Shown one piece after another: positions 24,401-35,759 of a stretch of DNA of 64,000 nucleotides (position 1 is the first letter of the stretch; the number at the start of each line of letters is the position of its first letter). The stretch covers positions 103,822,480 through 103,886,479 of the forward strand of contig NC_079499.1 in assembly GCF_030052815.1 (NCBI RefSeq), in the 5' to 3' direction. The position numbers were made by a program, and so were the translations under genes. The notes under the pieces are model-generated. The model saw only the letters and a list, made by a program, of their open reading frames with translations. It ran no database searches and had not been told where the DNA came from. Origin of the DNA: Hevea brasiliensis (lineage: Eukaryota; Streptophyta; Magnoliopsida; Malpighiales; Euphorbiaceae).

Positions 24401-26090
24401 TCTCTAGTTGTGATAATGATTCTGCTTCCCGCACCAAAGCAATTTAGTGCAGCTAATTTTTTCAATTGGTCCACATTATCCACATCATCAATAACAATAA
24501 GAACCCTTTTACTGCATAACCTCTCCTCTATGCAATTGATTCCTCTAGCAAAGTTACCCATCATCACATTTTTATCTCCTATTATCTCAATAAGAACGGT
24601 TTCTTGAAGAGTTTGCTCTGAGGTTTTTCTAACATTTTCAAGAAAGCAACTCCCTTCAAAATGATTAGCAATTTTGTTATAAACGGCTTTGGCAAGAGTC
24701 GTCTTGCCTATTCCACCGGTTCCGCATATCCCTACCATGCGAACATCTTTTAACATACAAATCACCTCATCTACATGGGATTGTATCCCAACATGATGTT
24801 CAGGGACAGGTAACAATTTGCGGTTCAGTTTAGCTGAGACATCTTCAACAATACTCTGAATAAATTTAGCCTCATCCCTGCCAATTTTAAATCATGTACA
24901 ACAAATAACAATAAAAAAGCCACCACAAAGCAGAGCCAAAACAATTAAGAGTACAACCCTGTGATGATAATTTGGTTCTCATTAATTATAAGAAATTAAA
25001 ATTACTTTTCTTATTCACAAGATTAAGGATCACAATGGATAATGTATTGAAAAATTTTAAGATACTGGAACGTATCCCAGTTTAATATTATTGCTATTCA
25101 AATCCATTTTAAACCTGATGATCACTATCTATTTATTACCCTAATCCATTTACTTATATTTATTCAATTGATAATTTAAATATAAATATTTTTATTAATA
25201 ATTTATATTTTAAAATTTAATAATTTAAAAAAAAATATTTAAACTTTATTTGAAAATAAAATTATTAAAAAAATTATATTTAATTAATAATTTTATAAAT
25301 GAGATTGAGTAACTTGTAAATTAAAAAACAAAGTATGCATAGAAATCTCCCTACTTGAAACCACACAAATATTAATTATAGAATCCAAATCATTCTCAAA
25401 CTTGATGATAATAGACTACCTAAATCTATTTATGTCCAACATAATAAAACGGATCCGATATAACACCCAAAAAATACTTCACCCGTTGACATCACTGCAC
25501 AAGATATTCAATTTAGCTGTTCTGTCCTTGTAATTATGAGTAGCATCACATACATGAAATTGGAAATGAAAAAGAAAAATCATCAAACACTTCAAGGGTT
25601 GACATTATTACCTATTGTTATCCAAGTGAAACCCAGCCAATTTAACAGCCTCGGTTAGAGCTTCCCTCCATTCTTTCAACTTCTCCTCCGAATGCGCTTC
25701 AGATTTATCAAATGCTTGACCAAACCTGCCTGTCTGGTGCTTTACATCCTCAGGATCCACCTTGTAGAAGAGGGGGATAACGACATGGTGTTTTGACTCA
25801 TGCTTAAAAGAAAGCATCGTCAGCAATTCATCCAAGCAATACGAAGAAGAAGCATAGTCTTGAGAGAAGACAACAACGGAGATCCTTGATCCTTTGATCG
25901 CGTCAACAATCGAAGGAGTGATCTCTTCTCCTCTCTCAATCTTCCAATCGATGAAAGTGTTGATTCCTTTCATGCGCAGAGCTTGATATAGATGGCTGGT
26001 GAAGTTAGTGCGAGTTTCTTTGCCTCTGAAGCTCAAGAACACATCGTGCTTCCACTGAAAATTTTTTGAGGAGGAAGAAGAAGCAGCCAT
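21471..26090 (-). CDS. Intact TIR-NB-LRR immune receptor (right copy)
   Basis: An intracellular immune receptor of the TNL class. Five exons on the minus strand splice in frame to 1143 residues: 26090-25612, 24877-23815, 23678-23403, 23307-22411 and 22187-21471, all with GT-AG borders. The start is the ATG at 26090, just before the TIR domain; open sequence upstream of it looks like 5' leader. TIR residues 15-159 include DVFLSFRGKETR and the Glu88 of CLDEL, the position of the NADase catalytic Glu in plant TIRs. NB-ARC: P-loop GTGGIGKTT (212-220), kinase-2 LIVIDDVD (286-293), GSRIIITTRD, GLPLAL (373-378). The MHD motif reads MHA (475-477). LRRs span about 550-905, and a C-JID-type post-LRR domain about 910-1050. 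The last 30 or so residues are in another frame than the paralogue. No ligand or partner can be inferred. Confidence 0.93.
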
Positions 26091-26579
26091 GGTCGTCCAC
26101 TGCAAATTTTTGGAGGGCAGAAATGTTTCCACTGCCTCCTCAGTCCTCGCTACTCCAGTCAATAAATCCTCTCCCCTCCTTCTTGCGGGAAGGCCCAATG
26201 AACGTGTGGGCCCGTCAAAAAAAGGAAAAGGGCAGAAGGGTAAATTATAGAATGATCCGATGTTTGACAAAACAAAATTACAGATTAATCCTTTGACAAA
26301 AAGATTCATTCCCACCAGTCAATCATATATTGAATATCTAAATAAAAATAAAATTTTAAGATCAGGAAGATTGAACAATATTTAAAAGAAAAATTAATTG
26401 TAACTCAAAATCGAATGGATTGATTTTTCATTTTAGTGATAATTAATGGTAATTTGAATTTTATTTAGATGGAAGAATTACATAGTAAATGAAATTAAAT
26501 TTTAGGAATCTTAGAGTTAGATTTCCAAATAATAAGGATCAATATGTAATTTGACAAACCTACGAATTTTTTTTTTTCT
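26091..26579. promoter_or_regulatory. Upstream (promoter/leader) region of the right TNL
   Basis: This is the region immediately 5' of the receptor's start on the minus strand. The first 220 bases resemble the matching region of the left copy, which marks it as part of the ancestral duplicated unit. No convincing TATA box or W-box cluster could be singled out by eye. Beyond about 26320 it is plain AT-rich DNA. Confidence 0.4.
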
Positions 26580-27340
26580 TTGTCATGTACAAATCCTAAA
26601 AATCATTCTGTAATTTACGTACAAGAGGATTTTTCCTGCATGGAGCGTCCCCATATGGAAGGCGCGTATTTTTTATGGGAGAGTGTTGGCACAAGCATGG
26701 CAGCCTTCTTGATCACCTGCTTCACATTTATCGCATACTCAAGATTCGGAATGCCACTTACTCTGTTTGTCTTTGTGGCCTCTTCCATTCTGCTGATTCC
26801 AATTTTTCATATCAATCTTGCGATCCTTGAACCCGACAATGGACATGATGTCATTTGCAGCCACGTTGGTGAAGCTGCTAAGAGATTGGTTCACTTATTT
26901 TGTATCGTACCACGCCAACCCATGATTCACGATGATTTCTTGTTCAAGTGTTATGGATACTGAAAAATTACTAGTTAGAGGGTCTTTTCTCAACTTTCCA
27001 ATGAGTTTAATTGCAAGATTATGGAATGGGTCAAGTCATTTGCCAGGAAAGGTCCACCTACTCTGTTAAGAATTGCTAAGGAAGATTCGTCCTTCCATGT
27101 TGACCTTGTGAGCCTTCCAAGATTGTTTCTTGGCTTGAAATTTAAAGAAGCTTTATTCCTTAATTCCTTTCTGTTTGTTCTACAAAACACCCATTTTCGG
27201 TGAAAGTGCGAAGGACAAAGGTCTTCTCAATGGACATGAATCCTGGATGAAGAAATCCGGTTCTCTTTTGCGTGTTGCAGGCATCAAATTATGCTGATGT
27301 GGTGTTTCCGTTAAAATTAGCAGTGAGTTAACGGGAGGGT
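26580..27340 (+). pseudogene. Unidentified coding remnant with membrane segments
   Basis: Two consecutive open stretches (26580-26963 and 27021-27203), and protein-like sequence after them in shifting frames, look like pieces of a broken gene. The first contains two strongly hydrophobic segments (around TSMAAFLITCFTFIAY and LFVFVASSILLIPIFHI), as expected for a membrane protein. The second has a basic/hydrophobic profile (KSFARKGPPTLLRI). Base composition is more balanced than in the surroundings. I do not recognise the family. It could also be a decayed transposon fragment. Confidence 0.3.
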
Positions 27341-27397
27341 GTAATTGAACACAATATAATGATCTAACCAAGACAATGCATAAAGTGAAAATTTCTA

Positions 27398-27848
27398 TTA
27401 CTTGCTTTAAAATAAAGTAAATATTACTTTATTATGAGAAATAATGTAATTTAATGAAATTTTATAATTTATTTTATTAAATTTTATAAAATAATTTTCT
27501 TCGTTAATTATAGAAAATTTATTAACCTAACAAAAAAAATAATTTTTTTTTAAAAAAATAATATATACAATATTTTTTAATAATGTTAAAAAATATTATA
27601 AATAAAATATATTTATTTAATATTTCACATTTAACTTATATTATTTAATTAAAATTTAAGATATTGAAAAAATATGATAATTTAACATATTAAAGAAATT
27701 TTATTTTTCTCGTTAATTTAATAAAATTTTTCATGATTGATTATTTTACAAAAAAAATATTATTTTATAAAAATTTAATAAGATAAATTATAATATTTCA
27801 TTAAATTATCTTATTTTTCATAATTTTATTTTATTTTAAATCAAGTAA
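27398..27848. mobile_element. MITE with arms over 100 bases long
   Basis: The left arm begins TTACTTGCTTTAAAATAAAG. The right arm, read on the other strand, begins TTACTTGATTTAAAATAAAA. The complementarity continues for roughly 110 bases, including TTTAATGAAAT and a TTATTAAATTTT stretch. A direct repeat ATGCATAA(A)G flanks the region at 27376-27385 and 27850-27858 and may be the target duplication, though the left copy is 12 bases away from the arm. It is AT-rich and non-coding. Confidence 0.65.
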
Positions 27849-27905
27849 CATGCATAAGATATCAATTCCATTTCATCAAGGATCCATCCATTCTTACAAG
27901 TCAAT

Positions 27906-30900
27906 TGTTACATATTACCCCTCTGTAAGGCATAACATGATCCCGTAGAATACCTAATGAATTACCGAACTTCACCTATCGATAATTCATTAAGTACACT
28001 ATAAGGGATTTTAAAACCATTTTCTTACATTTTGGAAGTGGTGAGCATTTTGGTAAGAATTAAAATCATTTATTCAAAACTTAAAAACTAGTAAAAAATT
28101 TTATCCATTTTTATTTTTTCGCAAATTTTATAAAAATTTCGGCAAAGTGCCGTCTGTATTTTGAGAAAACAGTTCTTTAAATACCTGAGAAAAACACTTC
28201 CAATAAATTTTCCACAACTCTCAACCTCTAAATAATCTCAAGTCAACACAATTCAATTCATTCCATAATTCAACTAAAAATTTATCAACTCAAAATATTT
28301 CATAACTTCATTCACAGTGCATATAGTATGAAATTCACAAATACAAATCTTAATTTACAAAAAGAAAATCCAAAAATAATATTATTACAATTTATTATAC
28401 AACTGCTCAACTTTACATTGATACATAAAATATTACAATATTTACATCAAAGTAACTACAAGGGTATAAAATAATACCGGTACAAAAATATCAGTGTAGT
28501 CCTTAGTATCAGTAGCAGCTCACTCTGCTGCTTTCTCCTTGCTCTTATCTGCGACAGCAAAATAAGCTATCGCTAAGTATAAAAATACTCAGTGGCGCAC
28601 AATAAAAATTAAAATGCAGTACATAAAACATTCCTTGACAAATTCACAATTTGAATATTTCATAATCACATTTCACAATTTATCAAAACTCATTATAGTA
28701 CAATTTTGATCAAATAATTTAATAAACACAGTGTTGCCAATTCATACACAACTTAAGCCATGACACAAAATTTTCGATCAATGCCGCGTTGTACACCACG
28801 ATAAAGCAATCTACAACCCCACTAATCGAAATCAATGAGAGAGGTGGCTAGCTAGCTAATGAGTACTCATCCAATCTACAACCTCAACTGGTAAACCAGA
28901 GAGGGAGGAAAAATAATCGATCTCACCCCATGAATGGAGGAGGAATAATAAGGCACTGTCATGCTAAGTGTGAAATAAAAATCTATTTCAAACATTTTAT
29001 TCAAATAGTTCATGAGAAATCTGATAGATTTCCAAAGTCATAGTTTCATACACAAAGTGGCAACACAATTCATGATTAATACCAAATTTTCATAAATCAT
29101 ACCAAATCAATTTTTTTTCAATGACAAAATGCTCAAGTAAGGTTTATTGTGCACAAACCTGACGTGAGTAGCCTCTAGGCCTTGACTCAGTCTCTTAGAC
29201 CTTCCAAGTCTTTTTCAAAAAACACACAGCTTCACGATGTTTCATCCATAACTTAGCATAAATCCAAAAATAAATTCAAATTCACTTTTATCTAGCTTAT
29301 ATCTGCTAAACTTGACGTTTTTAAAAATTTGTGTTTCGGAGTTACTATTCACTACACTATTCAAGTCAATTTGTTGACTTTTTAAGGCTTAATAGGTATA
29401 GGAATTTCAACTTCACCCACATACCACATTTTGGTCACTAAATTTGTTGGTTTTTGTTGTTTACTCAAATTCTAAGTCTTTTAGGCAATTTTGTAAATTT
29501 TCAGTTTTGGTGTCTTAAGTTGCACTGTCCCATTGGTCATTTTTCTGTTAGAATTTGGTAAAACTTTCTTCATAGAAAATGTTCCCTATTGTTTTAAGTT
29601 TATTCTCCTTTTTGAATCACTCCAATTGAAGTTTTGTAGCTCAAGTTATAGCCATTTGAACCATGGCTGCTGGATTGGACTCAACCTAGATTTTCTGGGC
29701 AAATTTTGGTTTTGACAGTTTTAGGTCACCAACTTTGGGTGGCCAAATGACTTGGTTAATGGAATAATTTGAGTTTATGTTCTTCATGAAAGTTTTAGGT
29801 CTATATCTCATCTGTCCACTGGTAAAATTTCAGATCATTTAGACCTGCCTAGCTCAAGTTATGGCCAAATGAACAAACACTGTTCATTTGATCAGTTTGT
29901 ACAGGGCAGACTGAGAATTTCTGGATTTGGTCAATTTGTTCAATAGGTTTTGGTCACTTTTTGGGCATGGTTCCTAAATGAAAATTGTGTCATTTAGTGT
30001 CTATTTTCATTCTCAATTGGTTTCATACCAATTAGACTTGTAAATTATCAGTTTTGGTCCCTCAAAGTGACCTTGATCCTGCTGCCAGCAACATGACCAC
30101 ATTGAATCCGAATTTGCTTTTGGTTCAAACACTTCTAACACACTTCATTTGGTCACAAATGACCATTTCTCACTTTAAACTAGGTCAAAGATATCATTTA
30201 CCAATTTCTCACATTTTTGTCTCTAAACCCTAAATGTCCAAAACCCTAGTTCACCAATTCTTGCATTTAGCTAATTCAAAGCCTTTAACCATAGTCATTC
30301 AACTCCTTAATGTTTATATTCCCTTCTAATTCAATCAAACCATGCAATAATATCCCCATACACATGCCGGCAGAAATTCAGCTTGGTCCTTCAACAATTT
30401 ATTTCATTTCATTTTAAGTTTATTTCTAAGTTAATTAAGCTATAAACACAACTAATAAACTAATTTTGCAACTTAAATCACTAACCTCAATCTTTGATGT
30501 CTAATTCTTCAATTCTCTTCTTTTTTATTTTTCTTTGCTCTTTCAATCTTCTTCTTAGGTTGAGGTAACAAGCTTTGATGGGGTGTTTATGGAAAATATT
30601 TAGGTTAAGTGAGGAAATTCAAGCTTGAGTGCAAGCTTCAATGGAGATTTAAAAATGGAGAGGGAGAGAGAGATGGGAAGAAGGAAGATAATTTTTTTTT
30701 TCTTTTCTTTTCTTTATGTCTTTTATCTTATGGAAGACCAAAAAGTCAATTTAATTAAATTTATTAATTATAATATTTATGACATCATGCATGATGTCAT
30801 ATCCCTTCACTTTTTCATTTTCTTTTTTTTTTTCATTTATTTTTCTATTAGTTCTTTAATTTAATTCCCGACTCCAAAATTTTCTTTTCTCTTATTTTAT

Positions 30901-31354
30901 TTGACAGTTAGGTCAGGAGTCAGCTCTCGGGGTCAATTGACCAAATTGCCCCTCGCAGGTTAAACCCAGTTTGCAAATAATTCAATATTTCTTCTGGATC
31001 CCTGACCTAATTATTTGTCTGACTTAACAATTCTTTTTCGTGATTTTCTCTTTTCCACTGTGTTAGTAATGGTCCTAAGGATAGCAGCGTCACATTTTAC
31101 GGTTTGAAATTTGAGTTTAAATCGACTTCACAGTCGTTCCCAAGAAGGTCACCAATCGTTGTGACTCTCGGTTCGTTTAACTTCTTATGTTCTGTTTTTC
31201 TTATTTATACTTAACTAATTGACAATTACTAATTATTTGTGTTTATGGCTTCTCTAGTTGTCTTAAGTGTGGTTCTAATCTCCTTAATTGTCCGGACCGA
31301 CACCGATCACCGGAACAGTAAAATATACCAGGCTATACAAATAGGGGTGTTACA
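27906..31354 (-). mobile_element. 3.4-kb solo LTR (family B), TSD TCAAT
   Basis: The sequence is bounded by TGTTACA on the left and GTGTTACA on the right, so it has TG...CA ends. It is flanked by identical five-base duplications TCAAT at 27901-27905 and 31355-31359. Orientation is inferred from the match of its reverse complement to LTR B at 41340: both open TGTAACACCCCTA-like and share the GGTCCGGACAA block, the AAAACAGARCATAA block and the GGTTTGTGCACAA block. There is no gag-pol, primer-binding site or polypurine tract, so it is a solo LTR of an element with unusually long LTRs. Small reading frames within it (such as 30625-30864) are not supported. Confidence 0.87.
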
Positions 31355-32359
31355 TCAATGAACTCTACAAGTAAGGCCACTACTCTTTAGCTTTTTTGTC
31401 TTTTTAATATGGTTACTAGAAAATGAGAGAGATTGATGAAAAAGAAAAAAGAAAATAATTTATAATATTTATTTAAAGTTAGTTAAATTTTCAAATATTT
31501 ATAAAAATCATAGAGTATACAATAATAAGAAAAAAATATATCTTTTAATCAAATTAATAAAATAAATTTTATTAAATAAGTGCTTCGTCTAACTTATAAA
31601 AATGAGCAGATAAACAATTAGTGTTTATATAAATTAATTTAAATTTGTAAGCATTTAAATTATAAACAGTTATAGATTTAGTTTAAATATTTATAAATAA
31701 TTGATAAATAATTGATATATTTAATTTTGAATGATTTATTAATTATATATGTATATTATTAATTAAGATAATATTTTGTAAAATTTTAAATTACAATTTC
31801 AATCTATTTAACCTAGTCTAAAAATATTATGTTTTTTGACAAGTAAAATTTGCATTGGCAGTTGATGAGACTTAAATAGAAGCAATTATGAATCTTGGAA
31901 ACCTAAAGGCCCAAGTTCATTAATACAGCATTTGATGATGGTGAAGAAGTGGGGATATTAATAAATTTATGTAGTATTTGATATAAATGAATTTTATAAA
32001 ATTTTATAAAATTTATGTATAAATTTAAAATTTTAGTGTTTAATTTAAATAAAAATTTATTTAAATAAAAATTTATTTAAAAATTTTAATAATTAATTAT
32101 ATGAAATTTATTATAACTAAATCAAATTCCATCAAAATTGATAGGATTTATAAATGACTTTCAAACTTAAAATTATATCTTTCAAATGACAAAATTTTTA
32201 TTTTATTTTATTTTATTTTAAATATAAAATTTATTTTATTTGAAATGGATATTATATTTAATATAAAATATATTAAACAAAGAAATTCGTTAATAAATGA
32301 ATTTTATTACGAAATTTATTTATAAATCAAATTAATTTTACTATATAATTAAACTAAAT

Positions 32360-32702
32360 AGAGTATTAGATTATTTATTTTTCATTTTTGATTAAAAAAT
32401 ATATTTTTTAATTTATAAATAAATTTAAAAATAAATAATTATTTATTTAATAAATTATTTAAAATTAAATTTTTAATAGTTTAAATATTTGATTAAAATA
32501 TGTTTAAAAATAACTTAATTTATCAAAATAACTAAAAAGATATAAAACTAAGTATTGTAATTATTAAAATGAAAATAGTATTGATAGTTTAAAAAATTAT
32601 TGAGATAATATAATATTTTATTTTGTCAAAGAGTAGTTTTAAAGTCAAATCAAACATTAATCTACTTATAACTTTATACTTATAATTCAAATCAAACACT
32701 CT
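32360..32702. mobile_element. Small AT-rich MITE, candidate TSD CTAAAT
   Basis: Termini are AGAGTATTAGATT and, on the other strand, AGAGTGTTTGATT, an imperfect terminal inverted repeat. The six bases CTAAAT occur directly on both sides (32354-32359 and 32703-32708). The interior matches the element at 15943-16400. The superfamily is uncertain: the terminus looks hAT-like, but an eight-base duplication is not evident. Confidence 0.6.
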
Positions 32703-33505
32703 CTAAATTAATTAAAGTTCTACTAAATGAACAATTATTTTTTAATAAAGGATAATTTAATTATTTTTTTTTTACTACCTCCATCAACTTTTATCTATCA
32801 TTTAATATTTTTATATGATGATTAAGAAAGCAATTAAATCAACTAAATTATAAAAAAATTCTCTATAATTTGACTAAATTACCCTTTATTTCACATAATC
32901 AAGAGAGATATGATAAAATAAGTTATAGAAAATTATAAAAATAATTATTGTGCTTAGTAAAGATGATGGTAAAATTGGAAAAGAAAATTAATGAACTTTA
33001 ATATTTTTAAAGTGATAGATAATTTTGGATAAAACAATTAAAAAAAAACAATAAAAGTGAACAAAAATAGTATAATATAAAAAGTGAAAAGGTATTGAGT
33101 TTGAATCTCTATTAATATATTTTTAAAGTTATCCACTTTTATAATATAAAATTAAAAAAAATTCTTATTATATGACACATTAAATATTATTTAATACATT
33201 AAACCTATATTAAATAAAAGGAAGGTTTTCTATAATAATTTTAAGGTAGCTCATAGTTTCATGATTATACTTACTAGGTCACAATTAATTTAATTAATAA
33301 AAATTAAGTAAATTAATATATTATTTCCATAATTTTTATCTATATTATAATATAATTAGCATCCCATGTTTATGACATATATAACTTATGTTATGCCTTA
33401 TTCAATAAAGATAAAGAAAAATAAAGAAAGAAAAATATATTTTCACAATTAAACAATAATGGATGAAAATTAGAGAAAAGTTGAAAATTTAGGTTTTAAC
33501 TTCAC

Positions 33506-33507
<2 letters not shown>

Positions 33508-33553
<46 letters not shown>
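33508..33553. repeat. (TA)n microsatellite
   Basis: About 23 uninterrupted TA units in spacer DNA shortly upstream of element A. Confidence 0.95.
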
Positions 33554-33557
<4 letters not shown>

Positions 33558-33679
33558 AGAGGGGGTTTTCTCTTATTGCTGCCACGTGACATTTGAAATT
33601 TTAGTACTACCACGTGGCACTTACCATATAAAAATTATTATTAAATTTATATTTAATAATTATAGTAATTAATATAAAT

Positions 33680-35521
33680 TGTAATACCCATAATTTTCAA
33701 ATAATTATTTTATATGTAAATATAAATATTTTAGTATAAACCCTGATGTTGTGGGCTTTGGGTAGGTATTTTTGTTTCATGGCAATTCGGTCGTAGCCCG
33801 GATTTATAATTTCGGGCCGAGTAGATAAGCTGTTGAAATTATTTTAAAACTGGGTCAAGATTATAGGCTACACCACCGTTTTCAGACGTCTTGGATACAT
33901 TTTCAATATCCGAATTGACGTAGATAAGCCCGAACCCTAAGTTTCCTTAATTATTCAGTTTCGGGTTTAGATTAAAAATCTATAAAATATTCATGGATAG
34001 TTAGAAAATTATAATTCCTTTTGTATTAGCTTAGTAATATTGCTAAGGACAGCGGGGCAAAATTTTAAAATTTTTAGAGCTCAATTGGGCAATTTTTGCA
34101 AAAGGGTTAGTTATAGGGATTAAATTATAATATTTCAAATTGTAATTGTTGACTGTTTAGATGAGCCTAGGAGGGGCCATGTGATGGGATTGAGATATGG
34201 TTGTGTGACTTTGTGAATATATAAGTGTATTTTGAGCCATTTTACAGGTTGGGTTGGTCCTAGGTATAGGGGGAATTCTTCCGAATTTTCGGCACGACTT
34301 AGAATGCCTTTGATTTATTTTAAGCTTGTATTGAGTCAATTATATTAAATAATTGTAATAAAATTGTCAAGTGAGCCGGGATAGCTTTCCTCCTCAACCC
34401 AGCCGCCACAGTGACATCGGTTTACGTCTGTGAGTAAAATATTGATTTTAATTATAATTTCAATATTATTATATGTTCAGGCATGCCCATGCATCACTTA
34501 TAAATATATATCTATGTAGTTAAATACTAGGCACATTTTATATTGCATTCTTAATTGATGATATGCTATGGATGTTTTTTTATGGTAACTTGGAGCAGTA
34601 TGGGTGTGTTGGTGTGCGAGTGGTGTGTGGTATTGGATATGGACAGGACGGGTAGACGTGGCTGGAGCTTGACTCACTGGGACCCGATCCTTTTATGGAT
34701 AAGTCAGGATAGGCACGGTTCGAGATGATCTCGCTAGCCCCTGCATTTGGTCTATTAAGCGAAAGTCCAGCTTGAGATGTACTCGCTGGTAGATGTTGGA
34801 TTGAGAAAGCTGTACAGGGGATCAGCTCCCATATATGTACTGTTTGAATATTATGTGAGTGTGTAAGTGCTCCAAATTACCCTTTTGCTGTTATGATGTG
34901 ATTTGTATGAAAATTATGAAGGTGTTGCATTCCACTTTTTAGGATGCACTAACTTTAGATAGCTATAGAAATTGTGCTTAAAATTGGTATTTTACTCTCT
35001 GAGTCAAACGCTCACTCCTGTTCACCTTATTTTTCTACGATACAAGAGATTTCTTATTGAGTTCTAACCCGCCTCTCTCCTTCGCACGGTATCTATTAAT
35101 ATCTGTTAAATTTTGTAAAATTTTACTAACTTCTAGAACTCCACATGTGTTAAAAGTACTTTCTTTGATTTGGGTCTATATTATAATTGCCACGTTGAAT
35201 CTGTAAACCTATTAAATGCTTGTATGATTGGATTGGATGAGGGAGCTGAGCTCCCATTTGATTTTATGACAATATGAGTATGTGGAGGGTGAGCTGAGCT
35301 TCCCAAGTTGGTATATATTGTGTTTACAGGTTGGGTGAGTCAAAAACTCCCCGTTGGGTGGTCCTAGTTATGCCCGGACTCTGTTCGGTTATTTTCATAA
35401 AATTAGGCTCAATATGGGCCTTGGGATTAGGTTAGAAATACTTAGGCTTACTACAGGCCTTGGGCACTTTAGGCTGGCCCACGTTCTAGTGCCTATCCGG
35501 CCTATAGGTTGGGTCGTGACA
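33680..35521 (+). repeat. Element A 5' LTR
   Basis: It starts TGTAATACCC and ends GTCGTGACA, and is collinear with the partial 3' LTR at 40445. It contains the family landmarks: the GTGGGCTTTGGGTAGGT block, the CATGCCCATGCATCACTTATA box, the TTAAGCGAAAGTC block and the GGGAGCTGAGCTCCC palindrome. Many small differences from 40445-41339 show that the element is older than D. Confidence 0.88.
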
Positions 35522-35525
35522 AATG

Positions 35526-35713
35526 TGGTATCAGAGCATAATAAGGACGGTGATACGTAAAGCCTACGATTTTTGGGAACTCTCATGTGTGAACTGTGGC
35601 GAAGTGTGGCTCTTTGCCCAGGGGCTTGCAGGGACGGCGATACGTAACTCCTACAAGTGCTCTGATAGGTACCTTTATTTGCCACTAAAGACAGTGAATA
35701 ATGTGGTATCAGA
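35526..35713 (+). promoter_or_regulatory. Element A primer-binding site, present twice
   Basis: TGGTATCAGAGC, complementary to the 3' end of initiator methionine tRNA, lies four bases after the LTR (35526-35537) and recurs inside the same AATGTGGTATCAGAGC context at 35702-35713. The sister element D has a single copy followed by the sequence that here follows the second copy, so a segment of about 176 bases has been inserted or duplicated. The first site is the one adjacent to the LTR. Confidence 0.85.
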
Positions 35714-35759
35714 GCTTAGGCTCCAGATTCATGGGAAGTACATGTTTAAGGCTTAAGAA

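Larger units (their letters stand above)
31360..33679. other. AT-rich spacer with MITE and TA repeat
   Basis: Extremely AT-rich DNA with many ATTTTATT-type runs. It holds the MITE at 32360-32702, probable further diverged MITE-like sequence around 31960-32330, and a TA microsatellite at about 33508-33553. No gene or conserved reading frame is seen. Confidence 0.5.

Noticed and set aside
30625..30864. 79-codon frame in the solo LTR
   Set aside because: The region is a purine/pyrimidine-biased part of the LTR; the peptide is low-complexity and no homologue is visible in LTR B.
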